Assembly: GCA_022578965.1 (NCBI GenBank) | Contig: MU400551.1 | Span: forward strand, 62,001 to 126,000 | Length of the DNA: 64,000 nucleotides | Source of the DNA: Xylaria sp. FL1777 | Lineage: Eukaryota > Ascomycota > Sordariomycetes > Xylariales > Xylariaceae | Reading direction: 5' to 3' | Shown here: piece after piece, positions 55,865-64,000 of the stretch | How the letters are laid out: every line of letters starts with the position of its first letter | Position numbering within the stretch: the first letter of the stretch is position 1 | The notes under the pieces: generated by a model | Databases searched by the model: none | Told to the model about the DNA's origin: nothing | Seen by the model: the letters and a program-made list of their open reading frames with translations, nothing else | Position numbers and translations under genes: made by a program

Positions 55865-57167
55865 GGTAAAGGAGGAAGAAAATTATATGCTGGCGGTAAC
55901 GGTGAGTATTGCTATATGGCACGGTGCAAGCAGGTAGAGAGGCCGGGGATCGGGGGGGTCAATAATTGAATCGAGCAAGACGCGAACGAGCTGCTTACGT
56001 TGGGGTGGAAAAGCGCATTTGCGGGCGACGCAAGGACGAAAACACTCCGGCGGCGTCGGGAGAGGGCTGATGATCACGTTTAGTGGCTGTTGAGGGGGTC
56101 GTTGGTTGCCGGGGCGCGGATTGGAACTGGGAGCAACGGTCACGATGGCTCTAAGAGAAGTTTGTTAAGATACCAGATACCGCAGAGGCGAGGCGGTTGT
56201 CTGAGTCGGTTTAGCAGATAGTGTCGGTTACTTGATTAGGTACTTGGCCTGTGAAGACATGGATAGGTACGGGGGTGGATGAATCAACCGGGGCATGACA
56301 CGCAACAGCGACCCAAGACCTAACGTAGCGAGCTGTTCAGCCAAGAGCCCTCGACGCAGCTGGAGAGGGTTGTGTGGTGGTACCTAGGTATTGCAGGTAT
56401 TGCAGGTATTGCACCCGAACAGGTGGTCCACAGTGGGGATGGCTCGGATGGGATGGGTCGGTTGCAGGGAATGACGCTATCAACTAAGGTAGGTACACTC
56501 CAGTAGAGCGCCTTGATGAGGAAGGCTCGCACGAGGGAGGTTGCGGCCATATGCTGGGGTAGGTACCGTAGGTACCTACCTCCTGTAGGTGACCTGGGTA
56601 GATTACATGTAGCAAAGAGGCACAATTACTACCTAGTAGTTAAAAGGATTGTTACATACATGTGCCGATCTATTTTGTTGGTAGCCATTGCTCCAATTGC
56701 TAGGTGACTAATTATATATTATATGGCTTAACTCCGGTTGTAGTTCACAGAAGATACTTCGACATTTCGCACGATACCGTGCTTTAAATTTGCCAGGTGA
56801 GCAGGAAAGGGCACCCTCCGGCACCCAACCCTCACCCTTGCCCTCGTGCCCCCATAGCCCCGTTTTGAGCGCTTATGTAAATTTCGGTTTAAAGAATACC
56901 ATTGATGCGCGTCATCAGATTTACAGACCTCTATCAACCAATTACCTAACCTACATAGAAAATTTCAAGTCTTGGGAGGTTTGTTCACTCCGCACGACGT
57001 CTCTTTGCGATATTAGAGAAGCATTAGCATTTGATTGTCTTGATATTTGTCTCAAATAGTTTTATTGGCAATTGATTACTCGCAGGACTCTCTTTTACTG
57101 CGTACTTTTCCCCTCATCCCTTGGCTTCTGCCCAAAGCTTGCGCCCCCGGCTTTCACATCACTCATT
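55865..57167. other. Shared upstream region of taxilin and CYM1
   Basis: This divergent intergenic region holds three copies of GGTATTGCA (56382-56411), AGGTACC words (56560-56595) and a stretch of CCCTC/CACCC near 56808-56850. No gene is seen. The CYM1 frame is open upstream of its ATG to 57072 but has no ATG there. Confidence 0.6.
56382..56411 (+). repeat. Triple GGTATTGCA repeat
   Basis: Three head-to-tail copies of a 10-bp unit, AGGTATTGCA, adjoin the AGGTACCT-type repeats. It is a short tandem array between the taxilin and CYM1 genes. Confidence 0.75.
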
Positions 57168-60100
57168 ATGTTACGCAACGCTGTCAAGGGTGCGGCAAAG
57201 AGAGCGGTCACAGAACTTTCCCAATACCCCAATCCTGGCGAGAAGATCCACGGTTTTACTCTGTTAAGAACAAAGCATGTTCCCGAGCTCGAGTTAACTG
57301 CCCTTCATCTAAAACACGACAAGACCGGCGCCGACTACCTCCACATCGCCAGAGAAGACAGCAACAATGTCTTCTCCATCGGCTTCAAAACGAATCCTCC
57401 CGATGACACCGGCGTCCCCCATATCCTCGAGCATACGACGCTCTGTGGCAGCGAGAAGTATCCGATTCGAGATCCCTTCTTCAAGATGCTCCCTCGCACC
57501 CTGTCCAATTTCATGAACGCCTTCACTGCCTCCGACCATACCTTCTATCCGTTTGCCACCACCAATGCTCAGGACTTTCAAAATCTCATGTCCGTCTACC
57601 TCGATGCGACTCTTCACCCACTTCTCAAGAAAACCGACTTTACTCAGGAGGGTTGGCGTGTTGGCCCTGAGAACCCCCGAGCTGCCGAGACCGATGGCCA
57701 AGTGAACGCCGAGGACAGCAGGCTGGTCTTTAAGGGAGTTGTGTATAACGAAATGAAAGGTCAAATGTCCGACGCTGGCTATCTATTCTATATTCGCTTT
57801 CAAGATCACATATTCCCATCCATTAATAATTCTGGCGGCGATCCTCAAAAAATTACCGACTTGACATATGAGCAGCTCAAGAAATTCCATGCAGAGCATT
57901 ACCACCCAAGTAATGCCAAGTTGATGACTTACGGTGATATGCCGCTTGCTGATCACCTACGAGAGATCGATGCACAAATGAGCGCATTCGAGAGGATAGA
58001 GGCAGACATAGAGCACAAGCAGCCCATTGACCTCAGCAATGGACCGCGAACTGTGAAAGTTTTAGGGCCTGTGGATCCTTTGGCGGATCCTGACAAGCAA
58101 TATAAGACATCTGTGTCATGGATTACTGGGGATACGAGTGATGTTGTCGAGTCATTCTCGGTGGCGTTGTTGTCATCGCTATTGATGGATGGCTATGGTT
58201 CACCTTTGTACAAAGGCCTAATCGAAAGCGGGCTTGGTACAGACTTCAGCCCTAATGCCGGATATGATGGATCAGCAGCTACTGGGATATTCTCTGTCGG
58301 GTTGACCGGAGTTAACGAGTCCAACGTCGAAGCGGTCAAGAGTGAAGTACAAAGGATACTTCAAGATGTGCACGACAATGGCTTTGAGCGAGGCAAGATC
58401 GACGGGTATCTTCACCAACTCGAACTCAGTTTGAAGCACAAAACAGCCAATTTTGGAATGTCAGTGCTACAGCGTCTAAAGGGCAAGTGGTTCTCGGGTA
58501 CTGATCCTTTCGACTCGCTGGCATGGAATGACACAGTCGCTGCATTTGAAGCAAAACTTGCTCAAGGTGGTTATCTTGAAGGTCTCATAAACAAATACTT
58601 TATGAATGACAATACTCTCACATTCACAATGGCACCTTCGGAAAATTATGGTACCGACTTAGCAAAAGAAGAAGAGGAGCGGTTGGCCTTGAAAATTTCC
58701 CAAGCTACAGAAGAAGCAGGTGGCGAGGTTGCAGCTCGAAGTTTTTTCGAGCAGCGAGAGCTTGAGCTGTTAGCAGAGCAAAACAAGTCTAATACTCAAG
58801 ACCTCAGCTGTCTTCCTTCCGTTCATGTAAGCGATATCCCTCGCGAAAAAGAGCCCATCACAGTTCGTGACGAAGTTTTGAACGGGACAGAGATTCAATG
58901 GCGAGAGGCCCCAACTAACGGGCTAACTTATTTCCGTGCTATCAATACGTTTGAGAATTTGCCGGATGAGCTTCGCGCTTTAATTCCGCTATTCAGCGAT
59001 TCAATCATGCGCTTAGGAACCAAGGATATGACAATGGAGCAACTCGAGGATTTGATTAAACTGAAGACAGGTGGCGTGTCAGTGAGCTACATGACAACAC
59101 CCTCGCCCACCGATTTCCATCAAGCTTCTGAAGGACTCGTCCTAAGAGGAATGGCACTTGATCGTAATGTTCCTGAAATGTTTGACCTTCTACGAAAGCT
59201 CATTTTAGAGACGAATTTTGATAGTCCCGAGGCCGCACTTCGAATTAGGCAACTCCTTCAAGCTTCAGCTGATGGTATCGTGAATGATATCGCATCATCT
59301 GGTCACGCTTACGCTCGACGATACGCCGAATCTGGGCTTACCCGTGATGCATATCTCACTGAACAGGTCAGTGGGCTGTCACAAGTAAAGCTGATAACCT
59401 CGCTAGCCGGCCGGCCAGAATCAGACCAGCTAGAGGATGTCATCCATAAACTTAAACAAATCCAATCAATCGCACTAGCTGGCAATATCCGTACTGCTTT
59501 AACGTGTGGACCTGACAGCGTCGGAGCTAATTCATCAGCCCTAACACAATTCATGTCTTCACGAGCAAGCCAGTCTATCACATTGCCACCTGGCTCGAAG
59601 CAATCCCCCGCTCGTGACATCAAGGCATTCTTCCCCCTTCCTTATCAAGTTTACTATGGCAGCTTAGCCCTACCAACAGTCTCGTATACTTCTGCAGATG
59701 GCGCGCCACTCCAGATCCTGGCACAGCTCCTCACCCACAAGCATTTACACCACGAGATCCGTGAGAAAGGTGGTGCATATGGAGGCGGCGCCTATATGAA
59801 GGGGCTTGAGGGTCTATTCGGTTTCTATTCATATCGAGACCCTAACCCTCAAAACACCCTTTCCATAATGAGGAATGCTGGGCGTTGGGCCGTCGATAAA
59901 CAATGGTCTAATCAAGACTTAGAGGAAGCCAAGATATCCGTCTTTCAGAGTGTCGATGCTCCTAAATCAGTGAATACGGAGGGCATGCTCCGGTTCGTAT
60001 CCGGGATTACCGACGAGATGCAGCAGAGGAGACGAGAGCAACTTCTCGACGTGACGAAAGATCAAGTACGGGAAGTCGCACAAAAATATATAGTCGACGG

Positions 60101-60203
60101 ACTCGCTAAGCAAAGTGAGCAAACCGCCTTCTTAGGCAAGAAGGAAGATTGGGTTGACAACTCCTGGCAAGTGAGGGAGATAAACGTCGACATCACCGAG
60201 TAG
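57168..60203 (+). CDS. CYM1: Mitochondrial presequence protease (CYM1/PreP, M16C)
   Basis: A single exon of 1011 aa. It is a zinc metallopeptidase of the mitochondrial matrix/intermembrane space that degrades cleaved presequences and other peptides. The inverted zinc motif HILEH is at 85-89, with the distal Glu expected in the [10 protein letters not shown] segment. [17 protein letters not shown] is a strong M16C mark. The second half carries the inactive M16 domain, with [12 protein letters not shown] near 870 as the substrate-binding RxxxxGGAYG loop. The N-terminus [18 protein letters not shown] is basic and hydroxylated, an amphipathic targeting signal. The ATG at 57168 is the first in frame and the length matches the family. 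The gene is intronless, unusual for 3 kb in this window but known for CYM1 in related fungi. Confidence 0.95.
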   Translation: MLRNAVKGAAKRAVTELSQYPNPGEKIHGFTLLRTKHVPELELTALHLKHDKTGADYLHIAREDSNNVFSIGFKTNPPDDTGVPHILEHTTLCGSEKYPIRDPFFKMLPRTLSNFMNAFTASDHTFYPFATTNAQDFQNLMSVYLDATLHPLLKKTDFTQEGWRVGPENPRAAETDGQVNAEDSRLVFKGVVYNEMKGQMSDAGYLFYIRFQDHIFPSINNSGGDPQKITDLTYEQLKKFHAEHYHPSNAKLMTYGDMPLADHLREIDAQMSAFERIEADIEHKQPIDLSNGPRTVKVLGPVDPLADPDKQYKTSVSWITGDTSDVVESFSVALLSSLLMDGYGSPLYKGLIESGLGTDFSPNAGYDGSAATGIFSVGLTGVNESNVEAVKSEVQRILQDVHDNGFERGKIDGYLHQLELSLKHKTANFGMSVLQRLKGKWFSGTDPFDSLAWNDTVAAFEAKLAQGGYLEGLINKYFMNDNTLTFTMAPSENYGTDLAKEEEERLALKISQATEEAGGEVAARSFFEQRELELLAEQNKSNTQDLSCLPSVHVSDIPREKEPITVRDEVLNGTEIQWREAPTNGLTYFRAINTFENLPDELRALIPLFSDSIMRLGTKDMTMEQLEDLIKLKTGGVSVSYMTTPSPTDFHQASEGLVLRGMALDRNVPEMFDLLRKLILETNFDSPEAALRIRQLLQASADGIVNDIASSGHAYARRYAESGLTRDAYLTEQVSGLSQVKLITSLAGRPESDQLEDVIHKLKQIQSIALAGNIRTALTCGPDSVGANSSALTQFMSSRASQSITLPPGSKQSPARDIKAFFPLPYQVYYGSLALPTVSYTSADGAPLQILAQLLTHKHLHHEIREKGGAYGGGAYMKGLEGLFGFYSYRDPNPQNTLSIMRNAGRWAVDKQWSNQDLEEAKISVFQSVDAPKSVNTEGMLRFVSGITDEMQQRRREQLLDVTKDQVREVAQKYIVDGLAKQSEQTAFLGKKEDWVDNSWQVREINVDITE

Positions 60204-61091
60204 AAATGTGCGGTAATATAATGAGGTAATCATGTACAAAACCTGTACAACACGGCTCCCATATACCCATCTCCGAATCTATAGAAGTTCAATGTACACA
60301 ACGTTTATATCTATTTCCACGTGCCACCCCTATTCTACCATTCTGTTCTTTACCCTGTTAAAATTCAGCGTTCGGATACGATACATCTTCATGCTTTGTG
60401 ATCTCTTGCGAGGTCACACTTCTATAGCATGGAGATCACGCTAAAACGCGAGATCGAGATAGTCAGCGGGTTTTTCGAGCGTCTGTTAACAGATTCCTAC
60501 GAACCGGGTTACTTGCTCATTCTTTCAGACTCGGATTCCTCAGCTTTGGAACTCCGGACTAACGAATAGAGTACATGCTTCCGAGTAAGTGGATGAGAAG
60601 AATAAGTTGCCATCCAGTACAACTCCTGATCACTGGTATGCGATATCTTGTAATTGATTCGGTGGCGATTCACACCACAAGCTCTCCCTCATTTCCCCAA
60701 AGACGACATAATCCCTAATATGCATACCAGGACACATCAAGAAATCACCCAAACATTATGAGAACAAAGAGGTTAATAAAGAGGTAGGAAAATAAGTACT
60801 TAACTAGTATCGTTTTGTGTCGAAAGTATCAATCCGAAAGAACTTGGTTATCCATCTAATCTGTCAGATACCTTAATTAGCTGTTCGTCCACATCGAAGA
60901 GAAATTGTCACAACCGCGAAATTTACGGCCAACGCACACGCACACATTGAAACTTATTCTTGCGTTCCATCCACAAACACATTCTTATTATTTCAACATG
61001 CTAATCTAGTTACTTGTCAAAGGCTCGATTTGCCAGATACATAATAAGTAAACAAAAACCTGTCGCCAAGTACCTAACACATTTACCAGTC
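60204..61091. other. Intergenic between convergent genes
   Basis: AT-rich 3' flanks of CYM1 and the NmrA-like gene, with a short ACGCACACGCACACA run at 60933-60947. Nothing else is seen. Confidence 0.6.
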
Positions 61092-62039
61092 TTAGATTTC
61101 GAAATCTTTGAAAGTCTCGGCCAAGCTGACAAAACCAGTCACTCCCAAATCATCCTTCGTGAGAACTGTATGTCCTGGGGCCGACCAACTCTTCTCTCTA
61201 TATTCGCCCCAGTATCTCCACATTGCAGCTAAAACATCAGCATACTTTCCCCATAGTGTACGCAACAGCTCAGCTGAGACAGGCACATGAAAGGCCTTGA
61301 CTCCCTTGCTTTCCGCCCATATCTGCAGGGATTCCTCTGATGTATGCACTTCAGAGCATGCAAACACAACATTGCCTTTCGTCTTGTCCGGTTGCTCAAG
61401 AATAGGCTTGATAAACGGAGGTAGATTGCGCGTCACATCGCCGATCCATGATATAGGGGTGTCTGGCGGGTGCGAGGCCAAGTGCACGTATGCATTTGCC
61501 GACGGGATCAGATGCATCGACACAGGACCACGTGAGTAATTGATATGAAACTGAGCGATGACCAAGAACGTCGTCTTAGCTGCAAGGTCTGCATTGGCAC
61601 GAATGTAATCGTCGACTTTATTCTTGGCAACATGGTTACTAAGATGAACTCGACCGCCGCTGATTTCGGACACGTGTGGGAGTGTGCTCCAGATGAGATG
61701 TTGCAGACCAACTGTCTCAGCCGCAGCTTGCGCAATGTTTGTACCCCATATCTCCTCGACCTTTTCCAGAGTCACCAGGTCGTAGTTTGCCAGCGACTCT
61801 TTTATTCCTGTGACGCCGTACACGGCGTATGAACCTGCGAAAGCCGCCTTCAATGATGATAGGTCGTCTAGATCAGCCGCAACGATCTCAACGCCTTGGC
61901 TTTTCAGTTTCTGCGCCGCCTGGCTTTGTACGTTGCGAGTAAGGCCGCGGAGGGTGTAGTTGGGATCACCAGCAAGGGCAGTTATAACTGCGCGTCCTTG
62001 GTTGCCTGTGGCACCAACAATTGTAATAAGCTTCGGCAT
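61092..62039 (-). CDS. NmrA-like NAD(P)-binding protein
   Basis: A single exon of 315 aa. NmrA-like proteins are atypical SDRs that bind NAD(P) and act as redox sensors, repressors or isoflavone-reductase-like enzymes. The start is classic: ITIVGATGNQGRAVITAL (residues 5-22) holds the GxxGxxG dinucleotide loop. Next come LRGLTRN, VEIVAADLDDLSSLKAAFAG and YAVYGVTG. Where classic SDRs have YxxxK this family varies; here VHLSNHVAKNKVDDYIR contains a Lys typical of NmrA/HSCARG proteins. It ends with TKDDLGVTGFVSLAETFKDFE, as in family members. It is not the nitrogen regulator NmrA itself as far as can be seen, and there is no cluster context. Confidence 0.87.
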   Translation of the reverse strand: MPKLITIVGATGNQGRAVITALAGDPNYTLRGLTRNVQSQAAQKLKSQGVEIVAADLDDLSSLKAAFAGSYAVYGVTGIKESLANYDLVTLEKVEEIWGTNIAQAAAETVGLQHLIWSTLPHVSEISGGRVHLSNHVAKNKVDDYIRANADLAAKTTFLVIAQFHINYSRGPVSMHLIPSANAYVHLASHPPDTPISWIGDVTRNLPPFIKPILEQPDKTKGNVVFACSEVHTSEESLQIWAESKGVKAFHVPVSAELLRTLWGKYADVLAAMWRYWGEYREKSWSAPGHTVLTKDDLGVTGFVSLAETFKDFEI

Positions 62040-63515
62040 GATGAGTCTCCTATAGTCGAATATAAATATATGCAGAGTTAATCAACACGGTTGTATCCTT
62101 TGGTTGCCGTGTCTGGAGATGATGGTTGATACATTGTTATGACATAGACATTGCTCACTTCTTTATACTAACATAGGCTGGCAGTATCAAACACACAACT
62201 CAAGTCTATTGTGCGAATGAGTTGAGGCATCGCCATCTTCTCGTCTCTTAGTAATGGCACTAGCATATTAGAAGCACGACCAAACACCGTGGAATTCCTT
62301 CTTAACCGGAAACCTGACGGTAATACCAACGCGCCCTCCAGCAATTGAAGGGGGTCGCGCACTCCTCTGGGTACAGAAACGCCACAGTAGAATATAAATG
62401 GCTGCATTGAGCTTTGTATGTGACATTACATGGCTTAGTAACCTCACAGCCGCTGTGAATTATTAATCGCGATGTTCCCCGCACGCATAGTACATCTTCC
62501 GCGGAAGCTCTAACTTGACGGGGGGATGTCTTCTTTTGGAAAGGAACTAAATACAGCTGCTATATGATTATTGAATGCAAGGGTATGGCCCTTAGTAATT
62601 GATGGCAGACAAGTCTCGAAGGTTGATAATTGGATGTTGGCAAGACTTAACAAATCCCGAACCAATACTGGTGTCTGTTTTATGCCTAGTTAGGCATTAC
62701 AAAGACTTGGTTATCTCTACAACATGCAACACGGTCAAGCCGAGTTCACATTGATAGGTGTTTCCAAGATACGACGATCATGACGACTTTTCATGGTTAT
62801 CTGCTAAATATTAATGACTAAGGGGCCTTGCGATCAACATCGACGACCCGACACAACATATAGAACTCATCCAGGATTGAGAGGATTCTGATACTTTAAT
62901 TCGCCAGCCAAGTAAGCATCTGTTTCCATATTGCCTGTATCCCTATGAAGCTATTAGGCAATATGATTCGGGACTTGTTACTATACCAAATGTAGTGTTG
63001 AGCCATCTCATTCGGGAAAGCCACTCTCACCAGCTCCCCTCTACCTATAAGTCCACTGCACCTCGGGGTGTGTACATGGCACAGCAAGCATTTTGTATCA
63101 TACGCAATGGGTAAAGCGTGATTTATAAGTAGAATTACAGGTTTATATTCATGGTCCGCATGTTATCTGTCGCAGGTATCCGGATCTACCTTCCCTACCT
63201 GGTAATTACTAGGTATCTCAACCCAAGTCTGCGAGTTCGAAACAACTATGACTGCAAAGACGAATATTGATAGGACAACATCAGAGACAGAACAACGCAT
63301 CCCTCTCGAAGACCACTTTTCCTATCTCTCGTTTTATTACTTGACACCCCGCCAGCTCTTAGTACTACGTTAAGGTTATCAGATACGCATCCGCATTGTC
63401 AACGTGAATTTTCACCTACAATATCTTGTAGATTATGAAAAGAGAGTGAGGTATACACAGAGAGAAGGCTGCAGAGAAAAGGCGTCGTCCGAAGCCATGC
63501 CATAGGTACCCGGAA
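62040..63515. other. Intergenic
   Basis: About 1.5 kb with no supportable gene; AT-rich. It includes the promoter of the NmrA-like gene (an ATATAAATATATG stretch near 62060-62073) and the 3' flank of the ferric reductase gene. Confidence 0.6.
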
Positions 63516-64000
63516 TCACCAAGCAAAGGCTTCCTCGATTAGATCTACACTGAAGCCATCCTTAACGCAGTTGACGACCTGCTTCCTTGCTTCATCAGCC
63601 ATTTGACCTGGCCCACACACCAAGACTGTGGTCTGACGCCCGACTTCGAGAGACGATCTTATTACAGAGGCGATATGCATCCGCCCTGTCGTGACCGCGG
63701 TGTCTACCATCGGGACATAACTTTCAGTCCCTCGAATTTCGTCCTTGGGCGACTCTGAATTTCGCTCCGTGACTTCAGAAGAACCTGTGTGCCAGAACAA
63801 ACACTCCACTCCCTGGGCATTGGCAAGGAAGTTCTTCCTGACATGATCAATAAATGCCATCTCTTTCGCAGACCAGGCCAGTATGAAGCGTTTCGCTCTT
63901 CTCATCAAACCACGAGTATTCCCTGCTGTCTCGCCCTCCGGAGATGTCCGGCTTGCATATTCCTGAACGAAGCTGAGGGCGTGCGTGATTCCCAGTCCAC
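63516..64000 (-). CDS. Ferric reductase-like protein, C-terminal part (partial)
   Basis: The frame is open from the right edge to the stop at 63516 (161 codons seen), so the 5' part lies outside the window. The visible piece is the NAD-binding end of an FRE/NOX-type transmembrane reductase: GLGITHALSFVQEY, then RAKRFILAWSAKEMAFIDHVRK, ECLFWHTGSS, a variable charged stretch, and TTVLVCGPGQMADEARKQV followed by VDLIEEAFAW, the characteristic C-terminus with CGP and the final aromatic residue. Such enzymes move electrons from NADPH across the plasma membrane to Fe(III) or Cu(II). An in-frame ATG at 63905 is internal, not the start. Confidence 0.88.
   Translation of the reverse strand, partial: GLGITHALSFVQEYASRTSPEGETAGNTRGLMRRAKRFILAWSAKEMAFIDHVRKNFLANAQGVECLFWHTGSSEVTERNSESPKDEIRGTESYVPMVDTAVTTGRMHIASVIRSSLEVGRQTTVLVCGPGQMADEARKQVVNCVKDGFSVDLIEEAFAW

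Noticed and set aside
57072..57167. N-terminal extension of CYM1
   Set aside because: The upstream frame is open but begins with TTG, not [11 protein letters not shown] at 57168 is the expected targeting sequence.
1..64000. CRISPR array, insertion sequences or phage
   Set aside because: No regularly spaced repeats with unique spacers, no transposase or integrase, and the window is eukaryotic.

Overview
The window is nuclear DNA of a filamentous ascomycete (Pezizomycotina, most likely a Sordariomycete; I cannot name the genus). The evidence is genes broken by short GT-AG introns (mostly 50-150 nt) with CTAAC/CTRAY-like branch sites, gene models typical of this group (MED19/ROX3, CDC34, LSG1, LTV1, taxilin, CYM1, RIT1), one tRNA gene with a short intron at the usual position, and no bacterial-style operons. 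I recognise about 20 protein-coding genes, one intact tRNA gene and two tRNA-like relics. Exon joins were worked out by hand from splice sites, reading phase and family resemblance; they are models, not measured transcripts.

Layout. 0-5.5 kb: gene-poor, with a tRNA-like Pol III cassette, a small secreted eight-cysteine protein with its own TATA box, and about 3.8 kb with no supportable gene. 5.5-16.4 kb: a coiled-coil protein of unknown role, the initiator-tRNA modifying enzyme RIT1, an alpha/beta-hydrolase (lipase-like) with a GC-AG intron, an F-box protein and Mediator subunit MED19. 16.4-28 kb: CDC34-type E2, a UIM protein and a type II Hsp40, separated by long intergenic stretches rich in AGGTACCT/TACCTAGGTA words. 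A perfect four-unit heat-shock element lies 1.4 kb before the Hsp40 start. 28-45.7 kb: an accessory-looking stretch, with a 5.3 kb gene desert, then a GRE2/DFR-like reductase, a PEBP protein, tRNA-Lys(UUU), an ACC-synthase-like aminotransferase, a secreted GPI-type protein with eight cysteines, and a HAD-IIA protein. 45.7-64 kb: an aldo-keto reductase, a small lipocalin/SRPBCC-like protein, the divergent pair LSG1/LTV1, taxilin, the mitochondrial presequence protease CYM1, an NmrA-like protein and the C-terminus of a ferric reductase that runs off the right edge.

How genes relate. LSG1 (60S maturation) and LTV1 (40S maturation) share a 544 bp divergent promoter, which suggests co-expression. 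CDC34, the UIM protein and the F-box protein are all ubiquitin-linked and lie within about 12 kb, but I see no sign that this is more than chance. I found no CRISPR array, no intact transposon and no biosynthetic megasynthase. I did not find a clearly new biological system. The most useful leads are the GC-AG intron, the heat-shock element, the LSG1/LTV1 promoter, the tRNA-like relics, the two secreted eight-cysteine proteins and the conserved coiled-coil protein of unknown role.
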